This document shows, piece after piece, positions 33,893-43,141 of a stretch of 46,614 nucleotides of DNA. The position numbers were made by a program, and so were the translations under genes. This stretch comes from Treponema sp. (GTDB taxonomy: Bacteria; Spirochaetota; Spirochaetia; Treponematales; Treponemataceae). The notes below the pieces were generated by a model. It did not search any database, was not told the DNA's origin, and saw only the letters and a program-made list of their open reading frames with translations. The stretch spans positions 1 through 46,614 of the forward strand of contig JAFZOJ010000044.1 in NCBI GenBank assembly GCA_017550685.1. Direction: 5' to 3'. Each line of letters opens with the position of its first letter. The stretch's first letter is position 1.

Positions 33893-35224
33893 TTATTTTT
33901 GCTCTGGGGCGGCTTCTTTTTCCGGAATAACAAAGATGAAAATCAAGCTGCTTACAAAAAGAAGATATGGATATAAAAGGAACGGCATAATGTCAAAGGC
34001 AGAGACTTCTGAACCAAGTGACTGAGCCGCACTTATTGCAACAAGCATCTGGGCACCATAAGGAATAATTCCCTGGAAAACGCAGGAGAATGTATCCAGG
34101 ATGGAAGCTGATTTACGAGGGCTTATTCCATAGCTTTGAGACATTTGCTTTGCAATTGGGTTTGCCATAACGATAGCAACTGTATTGTTTGCAGTAGCAA
34201 TATCCATGGCACCTACCAAAAGTCCCATTCCAAGCTGACCGCCCTTCTTTCCTTTGAAAACCTTCTGGATTCCGTTGAGCAGTGCAACAAAACCACCGTG
34301 CTCTGCAATGAGTGCACAGATTGCAGAAACAAGAATTGCAACCATAGTTGTTTCAAACATTCCGGCAGCACCGCCACCCATATTCGAAAGCAAATCTACA
34401 GCCTTGATTGCACCTGTTGCAAGCATTATTACTGCACCGGAAAGAATTCCAAGAATCAAAACTATAAAAACATTCATACCTATAATACCGCAGACAAGTA
34501 CGAGCACGTACGGAATAATCTGAACAAGATTGTAATCGTTTTGTACGGTACCGGTAATATCATAACGTGCAGAAATTATAAGGATGATTATAACTGTAAC
34601 GATGGCGGCAGGAAGTGCAATAAAGAAGTTTTCCTTGAACTTATCCTTCATCTGACAGCCCTGACCGTTACAAGCGGCAATTGTTGTATCAGAAATAAAT
34701 GAAAGGTTATCGCCGAACATTGCACCGCCCATTACCGAGCCGACACAAAGGGCTACACCAAGTCCACTGGTCTGAGCAACTGCTACGGCAATCGGGGTTA
34801 CCAGAGTGATTGTACCAACGCTGGTTCCCATTGCAATAGAAACAAAGCAGCTTACTACAAACAAAACTGCGGCAGAGAACTGAGCCGGTATAATAGAAAG
34901 CATAAAGTAAGCAACGCTTGAAGCAGAGCTGCGTCCTACAACGCCGACAAACATACCTGCAACAAGGAAGATCAAAATCATTGTTACGATATTTTTGTCG
35001 CCTACGCCCTTGCCCATAAGCTCGAGTTTTTTATCAAAAGAAAGACTCTTATTCTGAAAGCACGCAACACAAAGTGCAATAAGAAAAACTACAACAATAG
35101 GAATATTGTAAAAGCCCATCGGAATTTTGAGAACGTATTCAAAAAGGATTCCCAAGCCCAGATAAAGAACAAGGAATACTCCGATTGGGATAAGTGCTGC
35201 CGGGTTTGATTTTTGATTTTCCAT
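33893..35224 (-). CDS. NhaC-family Na+/H+ antiporter
   Basis: The 443-aa integral membrane protein has about 11-12 hydrophobic segments and the NhaC-family signatures FVSIAMGTSVGTITLVTPIAV and GGAMFGDNLSFISDTTIAAC. It should exchange Na+ for H+, or a related organic ion, across the inner membrane. Some family members are specialised carriers such as malate/lactate antiporters, so the substrate is uncertain. GGAG just before its ATG lies at the very end of the ilvD gene (3-nt gap), so translation is probably coupled to ilvD. The adjacent branched-chain amino-acid enzyme may hint at an organic-acid role. Confidence 0.85.
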   Translation of the reverse strand: MENQKSNPAALIPIGVFLVLYLGLGILFEYVLKIPMGFYNIPIVVVFLIALCVACFQNKSLSFDKKLELMGKGVGDKNIVTMILIFLVAGMFVGVVGRSSASSVAYFMLSIIPAQFSAAVLFVVSCFVSIAMGTSVGTITLVTPIAVAVAQTSGLGVALCVGSVMGGAMFGDNLSFISDTTIAACNGQGCQMKDKFKENFFIALPAAIVTVIIILIISARYDITGTVQNDYNLVQIIPYVLVLVCGIIGMNVFIVLILGILSGAVIMLATGAIKAVDLLSNMGGGAAGMFETTMVAILVSAICALIAEHGGFVALLNGIQKVFKGKKGGQLGMGLLVGAMDIATANNTVAIVMANPIAKQMSQSYGISPRKSASILDTFSCVFQGIIPYGAQMLVAISAAQSLGSEVSAFDIMPFLLYPYLLFVSSLIFIFVIPEKEAAPEQK

Positions 35225-35227
35225 AAT

Positions 35228-36913
35228 TTACTCCAGTATCGCTCCCTTATCTGCAGAAGAAACGAGCTTTGCATAACGTGCCAGATAACCGGTCTTAACC
35301 TTTGGCTCAGGCGCGGTCCATTCGGCACGGCGTTTTGCAAGCTCTTCATCGCTTACTTCGAGCGTAATTTTATATGCGTTTATATCAATTGTGATATTAT
35401 CACCTTCTTTTACAAGACCAATTGGTCCGCCGACAGCTGCTTCAGGAGAACAGTGTCCCAGAGAAGCACCACGGGTTGCACCGCTGAATCGTCCGTCGGT
35501 AATAAGAACTACATCCTTATCAAGTCCCTGTCCTGCAAGTGCTGCGGTTACTGCAAGCATTTCGCGCATTCCGGGACCACCCTTTGGTCCTTCGTAACGG
35601 ATAACTACTACATCACCCTTGTTGATTTTGCGTCCCTGTACGGCTGCCATTGCTTCTGACTCGTCGTTGAAAACTCTGGCGGGTCCTGTGTGCTTCATAA
35701 GCTCTTTTGCACAGGCAGAGCGTTTTACTACAGTGCCGTCCGGAGCAAGGTTACCAAACAAAATTGCAAGTCCGCCGTTGTCGCTGAACGGATTTTCAAT
35801 AGGACGGATAGTTTCAGGATCGCGGTTTACAACTCCCTTAATGTTTTCTGCAACAGTTTTTCCTGTAACTGTGATGAGCGATGTATCAATCAGGTTTTTC
35901 TTTGCAAGCTCTGCAAGAACAGCCTGTACACCACCTGCTTCGTCAAGCTGGCACATAAATGTATGACCTGCAGGAGCCAAGTGGCACAGGTTTGGTGTGC
36001 GGTTAGAAATATCGTTTACATCGTGTAAGTCAATCTGGATTCCGGCTTCGTGTGCAATTGCCGGAACATGAAGCATTGTATTACTTGAACAGCCGAGTGC
36101 CATATCTGCGGCCAGTGCGTTCATAAAGTTCTGCTTTGTAAACATGCGGCGGGCGGTGATTCCCTTATTGAACAAATCCATAACAGCCATACCTGCTTTT
36201 TTAGCAAGTGCAATACGGCGGCCTGTTACTGCAGGAATTGTTCCGTTACCTGGAAGTCCAAGACCAATTGCTTCTGTAAGACAGTTCATTGAATTAGCAG
36301 TAAACATACCGGAGCAGGCACCACAGCCTGGGCAGGCAACCTCTTCCATCTGTTCAAGCTGAGCTTCGTTTATGCGTCCGCTTGCAACTGCGCCTACAGC
36401 TTCGAACATATCAGAGAGCGACAAATTGCGGCCTGCATAAGGGTTAGTTTCATCTTTTCCCGGAATGCGTCCAGGCATCATAGGTCCGCCGGAACAGAAT
36501 ACTGTAGGCAGATCTAGACGAGCGGCAGCCATGAGCATACCAGGAACAATTTTATCGCAGTTAGGAATCATAACAAGGGCATCAAACTGATGAGCTTTTG
36601 TCATACATTCAATTGAATCTGCAATGAGCTCGCGGGTTACGAGAGAATACTTCATTCCTTCGTGACCCATGGCAATACCGTCACAGACCCCGATTGCAGG
36701 AAACTCTACCGGAGTTCCACCGGCCATGCGGATACCATCCTTAACAGCCTGGGCAATGCGGTCCAGTTCTATATGTCCCGGAATAATTTCGTTTTTGGCA
36801 CAGCACACACCTACGAGCGGGCGGTCAAGTTCTTCTTTTGTATAGCCCATTGCATAAAACAGCGAGCGGTGCGGTGCACGTTCAATTCCTTTTTTTGCGT
36901 TGTCGCTTTTCAT
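35228..36913 (-). CDS. ilvD: Dihydroxy-acid dehydratase
   Basis: Third enzyme of valine/isoleucine (and pantothenate precursor) synthesis: dehydrates dihydroxy acids to 2-oxo acids using an iron-sulfur cluster. The 561-aa protein has the family signatures [63 protein letters not shown] and [16 protein letters not shown], with the three expected cluster cysteines present. Length is normal. No other ilv genes are adjacent, which is unusual. It lies 2 nt after the LRR gene and 3 nt before nhaC, with a good AGAGG ribosome binding site. Confidence 0.96.
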   Translation of the reverse strand: MKSDNAKKGIERAPHRSLFYAMGYTKEELDRPLVGVCCAKNEIIPGHIELDRIAQAVKDGIRMAGGTPVEFPAIGVCDGIAMGHEGMKYSLVTRELIADSIECMTKAHQFDALVMIPNCDKIVPGMLMAAARLDLPTVFCSGGPMMPGRIPGKDETNPYAGRNLSLSDMFEAVGAVASGRINEAQLEQMEEVACPGCGACSGMFTANSMNCLTEAIGLGLPGNGTIPAVTGRRIALAKKAGMAVMDLFNKGITARRMFTKQNFMNALAADMALGCSSNTMLHVPAIAHEAGIQIDLHDVNDISNRTPNLCHLAPAGHTFMCQLDEAGGVQAVLAELAKKNLIDTSLITVTGKTVAENIKGVVNRDPETIRPIENPFSDNGGLAILFGNLAPDGTVVKRSACAKELMKHTGPARVFNDESEAMAAVQGRKINKGDVVVIRYEGPKGGPGMREMLAVTAALAGQGLDKDVVLITDGRFSGATRGASLGHCSPEAAVGGPIGLVKEGDNITIDINAYKITLEVSDEELAKRRAEWTAPEPKVKTGYLARYAKLVSSADKGAILE

Positions 36914-36915
36914 AT

Positions 36916-38352
36916 TTACCTCTTATCCTGTAAAATCAATTTAATAAGTTGTGCGCTCTTGGTCCGGATATTGTTTTTCTGTTCTGCCAGAGCCTGGGCG
37001 CTCAAATCAATTCGTGAATATTCACAAACCTTGTGTCCGTATTCAGACAAGGTTGCAGGTCCTTCTGCCTCGCAGGCAAAAACCACATTGCGGTTGCTTA
37101 CATAGAGCCTGTAAAATTCCATAAACTCATCGTTATCTACAGGCAGGCCGTAAAGCATGAATATTCTTTTATAATCCTGAATCTGTGCAAACCTGCGGAC
37201 GACTGCTTCCAGCTTGGAGGTAAAAGCACGTGAGTCACCCTCACCTTCTATCATTTCTGAAACAACAAACAAATCTGCATCCGCCGGTGGTTCACCTTCG
37301 GGTTCACATTCAATAACGCGGCTGAACTCTACGCTTTCCAGAATTGCCTGAGTCTTTGAATCTGTAATGCGGACTGTAACGGCTGCAATTTCGTTTTCTT
37401 CTTCGTCCTCGCTGCCGGCTCCTGCTCCGCCTTCTTCTCCACCAAAAAGATTTGCAAGCTCTTCTGTGCTTACTTCTCCAGTATGGAATGTTTTTTCTTC
37501 CTCTTCTTCTTCGGCTTCCTGAGCTACTGCCTGCTCGGCAACATCATCAACAGAAATTTCTGCGCTAAAGTCATCATCATCTTCCAGAATATCTTCGTCT
37601 GTAAAAAATGCTTCTATCTGAGGATCGGCTTCGTCATCAACATTTTCTTTGATTAAACCTGCGGCCATAGCCTGAGCTCCGGCAACACTAAGTCTGAGCT
37701 TGTCACCGTCGTCTGTGCGTTCATAAAGACAGCCGTCAGTTTCGCTAACATAAAATTTCTGGTTTTCTTCGTTGATTCGAATAAAGCGGATTTTTGGACA
37801 GTCTTCAAAAGCAGTCTCGTCCAGATACTCCAGCGAAACCGGAAGCACCAGTGTAGTAAGTTCTGAACAACCGGCAGCGGCACGTTTTTCTATGCGTTCA
37901 ACTGTCGGAGGAATTACCAGAGAAGAAAGCGAAGAACAGCCTTCGAAAACAAAAGGAGAAAGTGCACGAATGCCTGCACGGAACGGAATCTGAGTTAAGC
38001 TTGAACAGTTTTGAAATAAGCCTTCGGGAAAATCATAAACAACGTTAGGCATTTTTACCTGAACAAGAGAACGGCAGCCTGAAAAAAGATATGGCGGAAG
38101 CTCGGTAACCTTCTGCGGCAAAACAACCTGCTTAAGGTCCGGAGAATCCTTAAAAAGTGCGGCACCAATTCCAATTACAGAATCAGGCAGGGTAACCTTT
38201 TCGTACGGGCACTCAGTAAAAACTTCTTCGTCTACATAATGTGCACCAAAGGGAACACGACCCTTGAACTCACCATTTTCAATATCAACACCGAGTACGG
38301 TATGCAAATCGGGTGTGTATAAAAGACCATTCTTTCTTACAATCTGTTCCAT
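36916..38352 (-). CDS. Cytoplasmic leucine-rich-repeat (BspA/LRR_5 type) protein
   Basis: The 478-aa protein has no signal peptide. Residues about 35-215 are LRR_5/BspA-like repeats of about 23 residues ([40 protein letters not shown] and others). A very acidic segment (about 240-335, runs such as EAEEEEEEK) follows. The C-terminal part (about 340-478: [37 protein letters not shown]) is not recognised. BspA repeats are usually on surface proteins, so a cytosolic version in an operon with ilvD and nhaC is odd. The promoter places the RNA start at or next to the ATG, without a Shine-Dalgarno. Confidence 0.82.
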   Translation of the reverse strand: MEQIVRKNGLLYTPDLHTVLGVDIENGEFKGRVPFGAHYVDEEVFTECPYEKVTLPDSVIGIGAALFKDSPDLKQVVLPQKVTELPPYLFSGCRSLVQVKMPNVVYDFPEGLFQNCSSLTQIPFRAGIRALSPFVFEGCSSLSSLVIPPTVERIEKRAAAGCSELTTLVLPVSLEYLDETAFEDCPKIRFIRINEENQKFYVSETDGCLYERTDDGDKLRLSVAGAQAMAAGLIKENVDDEADPQIEAFFTDEDILEDDDDFSAEISVDDVAEQAVAQEAEEEEEEKTFHTGEVSTEELANLFGGEEGGAGAGSEDEEENEIAAVTVRITDSKTQAILESVEFSRVIECEPEGEPPADADLFVVSEMIEGEGDSRAFTSKLEAVVRRFAQIQDYKRIFMLYGLPVDNDEFMEFYRLYVSNRNVVFACEAEGPATLSEYGHKVCEYSRIDLSAQALAEQKNNIRTKSAQLIKLILQDKR

Positions 38353-38358
38353 ATTTTT

Positions 38359-38387
38359 ATTGTAATATTATTTTATGATTTTCTCAA
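38359..38387 (-). promoter_or_regulatory. Promoter for the LRR-ilvD-nhaC operon (leaderless candidate)
   Basis: On the minus strand TTGAGA (38382-38387), 17 nt, TACAAT (38359-38364), then only 6 nt to the ATG at 38352. No Shine-Dalgarno is present. The predicted RNA start falls on or beside the start codon. Confidence 0.55.
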
Positions 38388-38398
38388 TGATAAAGTTG

Positions 38399-38407
38399 TG
38401 GTATAAT
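38399..38407 (+). promoter_or_regulatory. Extended -10 promoter for the Pro/Glu-rich envelope protein gene (leaderless candidate)
   Basis: TGG followed by TATAAT (38402-38407) is a consensus extended -10 box, 7 nt before the ATG at 38415. The AGG before the start is too close to serve as a normal ribosome binding site. It is divergent from the LRR operon promoter within 62 nt. Confidence 0.55.
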
Positions 38408-38414
38408 TTAGGTG

Positions 38415-39425
38415 ATGTTCACAAGGTTTTGTGCCAGAAAATTCATTATTTTTCCGCTTATTCTTGTTTTGTCGGGCATGCTGATTTTTGCCCAGGGCAG
38501 TAATGATCAATATGAAGATTATTCTACGCTGATTGAACGGCTTATGAAAGAACAGGAAGCCAGAGACAAAGCACAGCAGGAAAAGAATAATATAGAAGAA
38601 ACAAAGCCGGAAGTGATTGAAGTGGAGCCTGCAGAGGTAGAAGCTGCCGAGCCTGAGGTTGAAGCTGCGCCGGCTGAACTAAGTGACGAGCCTGATGTTC
38701 CTGAAGTAATCGCGCCGGAAACGCCTGAGACAGAAGCGCCTGTGGAAGAAATCCCGGTTGAAGCGCCGGTAGCAGAAGCCCCGGAAACTGAAACCACAGA
38801 GCCTCCCGTTGCAGAGGAATCACAACCCCAGACCGAAGAAGAAAAGCACAAATACGAAGCCCTTGCAATGATAAGGTACAAAAACTCCGATTCCATCAAT
38901 TTTAAGCTTAAGATTTCTTATATCCCTAAGCCATACATCCTTGGAATCAGTTTTGCGGCCGGTTATTCTGCCTACAAGCTTATTCAGCCGTTTTATTTTG
39001 GAGGCTATCTTGAGCCGCATATTGGCATTCCGCAGAAAAAGTTTCCGTTTAAGTACGAACTTGACGGCGAGGCAATAGGCGGACCTCTTATCATGGGCGG
39101 CAAGCTTTACGCCCCATTTGGTATCTGTGTATTTCCGTTCCAGCGCAACATAGAAGTCTTTATAGAATTTGAGCCCGGAATCACTTTTGACTTTTTGTGG
39201 AACGCCAAGTTTGGTAAAAAATCAATCACAAGCAAGCTCTACCCTGCTTTTTATGCCGCAATCAGAACCGGCGCCTCCTACAAAAATATCACAGTTTTTG
39301 CCGAAGGTAATTACGACGCAATCTTGGGCTTTGGTGTAAGCCTTGGCGTGGGCTACAACTTTAACATCCAGTACAACACCCGCGCCGATGACATCAATTC
39401 TCTGGAAGACGAGACTGAACAATAG
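38415..39425 (+). CDS. Exported Pro/Glu/Ala-rich protein with beta-barrel-like C-terminus
   Basis: The 336-aa product starts with a signal peptide (KFIIFPLILVLSGMLIFAQ). A charged helix follows (about residues 40-60), then a low-complexity acidic region (about 62-145) built of Pro-Glu-Val-Ala words such as EVEPAEVEAAEPEVEAAP. Residues about 150-336 alternate aromatic and glycine-rich strands (ILGISFAAGYSAYKL, PLIMGGKLYAPFGICVF, GFGVSLGVGYNFNIQYN), as in small outer membrane barrels. The linker could span the periplasm, tethering the barrel to peptidoglycan or partners. This is inference; the family is not recognised. An in-frame GTG one codon upstream (38412) is an alternative start. Confidence 0.75.
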   Translation: MFTRFCARKFIIFPLILVLSGMLIFAQGSNDQYEDYSTLIERLMKEQEARDKAQQEKNNIEETKPEVIEVEPAEVEAAEPEVEAAPAELSDEPDVPEVIAPETPETEAPVEEIPVEAPVAEAPETETTEPPVAEESQPQTEEEKHKYEALAMIRYKNSDSINFKLKISYIPKPYILGISFAAGYSAYKLIQPFYFGGYLEPHIGIPQKKFPFKYELDGEAIGGPLIMGGKLYAPFGICVFPFQRNIEVFIEFEPGITFDFLWNAKFGKKSITSKLYPAFYAAIRTGASYKNITVFAEGNYDAILGFGVSLGVGYNFNIQYNTRADDINSLEDETEQ

Positions 39426-39429
39426 GCAT

Positions 39430-39458
39430 TTGCATACCATATTAAGTTTTGATATAAT
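39430..39458 (+). promoter_or_regulatory. Promoter for the cysteine desulfurase gene
   Basis: TTGCAT (39430-39435), 17 nt, TATAAT (39453-39458), with TGA in front of the -10 box. The start codon is 31 nt further on, so this gene has a normal leader. Confidence 0.6.
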
Positions 39459-39489
39459 CTACTCATTGATTTACCTATGGGGTTTGTAG

Positions 39490-40734
39490 ATGAATAATAA
39501 ATACAGAAAGGATTTTCCTTTTTTTAAAGCAATAGATGAACATAATTCAAAAGAAAATAAAGACCTTATATATTTTGATACGGCTGCAACCGCACAGCGA
39601 CCTTTCATTGTACTTAATGCAATGACTCATTTTTATGCCACCGAAAATGCCAACCCTTTGCGAGGCTTGTATTCTTTGAGTGAACGCGCAACCGTAGCCT
39701 ATGAAAACGCCAGAAAAACTACAGCAGAATTTATAAACGCAAAAGAAAACGAAGAAATTGTTTTTACCCGCAATGCTTCCGAAAGCCTGAACCTTGTTGC
39801 CTACAGCTGGGGACTCAATCATCTTAAACAAGGTGACGAAATCTGCGTTACTATAATGGAGCATCATTCAAACATAGTTCCATGGCAGATGGTATGTCAG
39901 AAAACCGGCGCAAAGCTTGTGTTTATGGAATGCGACAAACAAACAGGCATTATAAGCGACCAGGAAATTGCAGACAAAATTACACCACGCACAAAGATTG
40001 TTTCAGTAGTTCATGTAAGCAATGTGCTTGGAGTTACAAACCCTGTAAAAAAAATAGGCCAGGCCGCACATGCACAGGGCGCAATTTTTATTGTAGACGG
40101 TGCTCAGTCTGCTCCGCACATGAAGGTTGATGTTCAGGAAATTGACGCAGACTTTTTTGCAATGAGCGGTCACAAGCTTTGCGGACCAATGGGAATTGGT
40201 GCCCTTTACGGTAAGCGCGAGCTTTTGGAACAGATGGATCCTTTCTTACGCGGTGGAGAAATGATTGAATATGTTACCCGCGAAACTGCCACCTGGGCCG
40301 AGGTTCCTCACAAATTTGAAGCAGGTACTGTAAGCGCAGGAGACGCCGTTGGTATGGCAGCCGCAATCCGTTACATTGAATCAATCGGGCTTAATAATAT
40401 AGAAGAACATGACAAAATTCTTGCACAGCGCATGATTGCAGGACTCAAAAACATTCCTCATGTAAACTTAATTGGTAGTGACGATGCTTCTAAACGCTGC
40501 GGAATAGTTACCTTTACAATTGACGGTGTACATCCTCATGATATAGCCTCGCTTCTTTCCGAAGAACATATTGCCATTCGTGCAGGCCATCACTGTGCAC
40601 AGCCTCTGGGTCAGTATCTTGGTCAGACTGCAACTGCACGCGCAAGCCTGTATTTTTACAATACCGAAGAAGAAGTGGATACCTTCCTTGAAAAAGCCGC
40701 CAAGCTTCGTGAATGGTCTGGTTACAAGGACTAA
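39490..40734 (+). CDS. sufS: SufS-type cysteine desulfurase
   Basis: PLP enzyme that takes sulfur from cysteine for iron-sulfur cluster assembly. The 414-aa protein has the group II signatures: TAATAQRP near the start, EHHSNIVPW, VDGAQSAPH, the PLP lysine in SGHKLCGPMG (K229) and the catalytic cysteine in RAGHHCAQP (C369). Length is normal. It stands alone here, with no sufB, sufC, sufD or sufU next to it, so it may serve a scattered Suf system or another sulfur pathway. GGGG about 8 nt upstream is the only ribosome binding candidate. Confidence 0.92.
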   Translation: MNNKYRKDFPFFKAIDEHNSKENKDLIYFDTAATAQRPFIVLNAMTHFYATENANPLRGLYSLSERATVAYENARKTTAEFINAKENEEIVFTRNASESLNLVAYSWGLNHLKQGDEICVTIMEHHSNIVPWQMVCQKTGAKLVFMECDKQTGIISDQEIADKITPRTKIVSVVHVSNVLGVTNPVKKIGQAAHAQGAIFIVDGAQSAPHMKVDVQEIDADFFAMSGHKLCGPMGIGALYGKRELLEQMDPFLRGGEMIEYVTRETATWAEVPHKFEAGTVSAGDAVGMAAAIRYIESIGLNNIEEHDKILAQRMIAGLKNIPHVNLIGSDDASKRCGIVTFTIDGVHPHDIASLLSEEHIAIRAGHHCAQPLGQYLGQTATARASLYFYNTEEEVDTFLEKAAKLREWSGYKD

Positions 40735-40755
40735 ATCATAACTAAAACTATAAGG

Positions 40756-40784
40756 TTGCCCCTATCTTTTACAAGTGGTATAAT
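40756..40784 (+). promoter_or_regulatory. Promoter for the short-chain dehydrogenase gene (leaderless candidate)
   Basis: TTGCCC (40756-40761), 17 nt, TATAAT (40779-40784) preceded by TGG. Exactly 7 nt separate the -10 box from the ATG at 40792, and no Shine-Dalgarno is present. Confidence 0.6.
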
Positions 40785-40791
40785 CTGACAT

Positions 40792-41637
40792 ATGAAAAAC
40801 ATAGCCGTAATTACGGGTGCCAGCTCCGGAATGGGAAAGGAATTTGCCGTTCAGGTTGCAGCAAATTATGATTTTGATGAAATCTGGATTGTTGCACGCC
40901 GTCTGGAAAACCTTGAAAAGATTGCACAGGAAATAAATGCGACAAAAAATTTTCAGGTTGTTAAGCCCGTTCAATTGGATCTTTGTGGAAGTCAGGGAGT
41001 TTACGAGCTTGAAAAACTCCTTAAAGAAGAAAACGAAAAGCTTGTAAAGGTCGAAAGCGGAATTAAAATTGGTCTTTTGATAAACAATGCGGGTTTTGGA
41101 ACCTATGGTCCTTTTGAAGAAACAAGCATAAAAACTCAGATGCAGATGGTAGACTTGAACTGTACTGCCCTTACCGGCCTGTGCGGAATTGCCCTGCCAT
41201 TTTTAAAAGACGGTTCTGTAATCATTAATACAGCAAGTCTTGCAGCCTATATGCCGCTTGGAAACTTTGCGGTTTATGCGGCTACCAAGTCATATGTTTT
41301 AAGCTTTTCTGTTGCACTTGCGGCAGAACTTAAAAACCGCGGTATAAAGGTAAGTGCCTTGTGCCCGGGTTCTGTAAGCACGGAGTTTGCACAGGTTGCT
41401 TCTAACGGAGCAAGAAAAGAAGTTAAGGGAGGCATTCCGCCACAGAAGGTAGTTGCACAATGCTTAAAGCGTGCCTTTGCCGGAAAAACAACCTCGCTTT
41501 ACAGACTCAAATGGAGAGTTACAGCATTTATGAGCAGATTTGTGGGACGTTATCTGGTTGCCAGCTACACCTACAAGCACATGAAACGCCCGCGCACACC
41601 GGACGAATCACAACAGGAAAAAGAAATTCAATTTTAA
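40792..41637 (+). CDS. Short-chain dehydrogenase/reductase
   Basis: NAD(P)-dependent oxidoreductase of the COG0300 (DltE-like) group. The 281-aa Rossmann-fold protein has TGASSGMG (residues 8-15), NNAG, the catalytic serine in NTASLAAYMP, and YAATK (YxxxK). The end (KWRVTAFMSRFVGRYLVASYTYKHMKRPR) may form an amphipathic or membrane-touching helix. The substrate is unknown; relatives act on lipids or ketones. It has its own promoter with the RNA start at the ATG. An ALREPQG-type repeat starts within a base of its stop, before pncB. Confidence 0.88.
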   Translation: MKNIAVITGASSGMGKEFAVQVAANYDFDEIWIVARRLENLEKIAQEINATKNFQVVKPVQLDLCGSQGVYELEKLLKEENEKLVKVESGIKIGLLINNAGFGTYGPFEETSIKTQMQMVDLNCTALTGLCGIALPFLKDGSVIINTASLAAYMPLGNFAVYAATKSYVLSFSVALAAELKNRGIKVSALCPGSVSTEFAQVASNGARKEVKGGIPPQKVVAQCLKRAFAGKTTSLYRLKWRVTAFMSRFVGRYLVASYTYKHMKRPRTPDESQQEKEIQF

Positions 41638-41662
41638 GGGCCCTTCGAGAGCCTCAGGGACC
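41638..41662. repeat. ALREPQG-type palindromic repeat, copy before pncB
   Basis: The core CCCTTCGAGAGCCTCAGGG and flanks fill the gap between the dehydrogenase stop and the GAGG ribosome binding site of pncB (about 41669-41672). The core is identical to the copies in polA and the DUF115 gene. Confidence 0.88.
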
Positions 41663-41676
41663 CCGACGAGGTAAAT

Positions 41677-43140
41677 ATGAACGAAATTATAGAAAACAGT
41701 ACAATCAACAGTGCACTTTTTACAGATTTTTATGAACTTACAATGGCTCAGGGCTACTGGAAGGAGAACATGAACGAAGAAGTCGTTTTTGATATGTTCT
41801 TCCGTAAGAATCCTTTTAACGGAGGCTTTTCTGTTTTAGCAGGTAACGAAACCCTGCTCGACGCCCTTACCTCCTTCCGTTTTAGCGAAGATGACATTAA
41901 ATATCTTGCCGAACAGAAAATCTTTGATCAGGGTTTTCTGGACTACCTTAAAGACTGGCATTTTACCGGCGACCTTTACACAATGGACGAAGGTACCGTA
42001 ATTTTTCCTCAGGAACCGCTTGTACGCATTCACGCAAATCTTATAGAAGCACAGATTCTTGAAGGTCTTATCCTTAATCACGTAAATTTCCAGAGCCTTA
42101 TTGCTACAAAAACTGCACGCATCTGGCTTGCAAGCAAAAAAGCTCCTATTATGGAATTTGGACTTCGCCGTGCACAGGGACCTGACGGAGCAATGAGTGC
42201 TACACGTGCTGCCTATATTGGTGGAGCTGCAGGAACTTCCAACACACTGGCAGGTAAGCTTTACGGCATTCCTGTTATGGGAACAATGGCTCACTCCTGG
42301 ATAATGTCCCACAGTTCAGAGCTGGAAGCTTTCCGTGAATATGCAAAAATATATCCGGAAAATTCCATATTCCTTATCGATACCTACGATACACTCAAAT
42401 CTGGAATTAAAAATGCAATCATAGCAGGCGGCGAACTTGTAGAAAAAGGCTATAACTTTGGCGTTCGCCTTGACTCAGGTGACATTTCATATCTTACCCG
42501 CGAGGTTCGTAAGGAACTGGACAGAGCCGGTTATCCACAGGCAAAGATAAGCGTTTCAAACGAGCTTACAGAAGAAATTATTTCTACACTTGTTGCAGGC
42601 GGTGCACCAATTAACAGCTGGGGTGTTGGAACCCACATGGTTACCGGCGGCAACGAATCTTCATTCACAGGCGTATACAAGCTTTGTGCACGTCACGACA
42701 AAACAACAGGCGGCATGACCCCTGCAATGAAGTTCAGCGATAACCCTGCCAAGACAACCAACCCGGGCATTAAAAATGTATTCCGTCTTTATGACGAAAA
42801 CGGCATGGCCTGTGCAGATATTCTTGCGCTCGAAGATGAAGTACTTGAGACAGGCAAAGAATACCGTTACTATCACCCGATGGTAGATTACAGACAGTTC
42901 TCATTCAAGGCTGCAAGAATTGAACCGCTTTTGAAAAAACGTCTTAGCAATGGAGAACGCGTAGAACCACGCAAGCCGGACAGCGAACAGCTTAAGATAA
43001 GTCATACAAACATGCAGGCACAACTCGAAAGCTTTGACGAATCCTACAAGCGCATCTTAAATCCTCACATTTACAAGGTTTCTATTACCGAAAAGCTTAA
43101 GGATCTTAAGATGAAGTTTATTCAGGAAAATATAAAATAA
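41677..43140 (+). CDS. pncB: Nicotinate phosphoribosyltransferase
   Basis: NAD salvage: converts nicotinate and PRPP (with ATP) to nicotinate mononucleotide. The 487-aa protein shows the family order: LFTDFYELTMAQGYW (about residues 14-28), FGLRRAQGPDGA, MGTMAHSWIM, FLIDTYDT, GVRLDSGDI and WGVGTHMVT. Length fits the family (about 490). Start ATG at 41677 follows GAGG. The GLRRAQGPDGA phrase is a native NAPRTase motif and is not the inserted repeat. The patatin gene starts 1 nt after its stop, so the two are likely cotranscribed. Confidence 0.95.
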   Translation: MNEIIENSTINSALFTDFYELTMAQGYWKENMNEEVVFDMFFRKNPFNGGFSVLAGNETLLDALTSFRFSEDDIKYLAEQKIFDQGFLDYLKDWHFTGDLYTMDEGTVIFPQEPLVRIHANLIEAQILEGLILNHVNFQSLIATKTARIWLASKKAPIMEFGLRRAQGPDGAMSATRAAYIGGAAGTSNTLAGKLYGIPVMGTMAHSWIMSHSSELEAFREYAKIYPENSIFLIDTYDTLKSGIKNAIIAGGELVEKGYNFGVRLDSGDISYLTREVRKELDRAGYPQAKISVSNELTEEIISTLVAGGAPINSWGVGTHMVTGGNESSFTGVYKLCARHDKTTGGMTPAMKFSDNPAKTTNPGIKNVFRLYDENGMACADILALEDEVLETGKEYRYYHPMVDYRQFSFKAARIEPLLKKRLSNGERVEPRKPDSEQLKISHTNMQAQLESFDESYKRILNPHIYKVSITEKLKDLKMKFIQENIK

Positions 43141-43141
43141 C

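Noticed and set aside
38519..38899. Minus-strand Ser/Gly/Ala-rich frame opposite the Pro/Glu-rich gene
   Set aside because: The low-complexity codons of the real gene create open frames on the other strand; no start signal.
42160..42200. FGLRRAQGPDGA in the pncB product, resembling the repeat-encoded ALREPQG peptide
   Set aside because: It is a conserved nicotinate phosphoribosyltransferase motif, and the DNA there does not match the repeat core.
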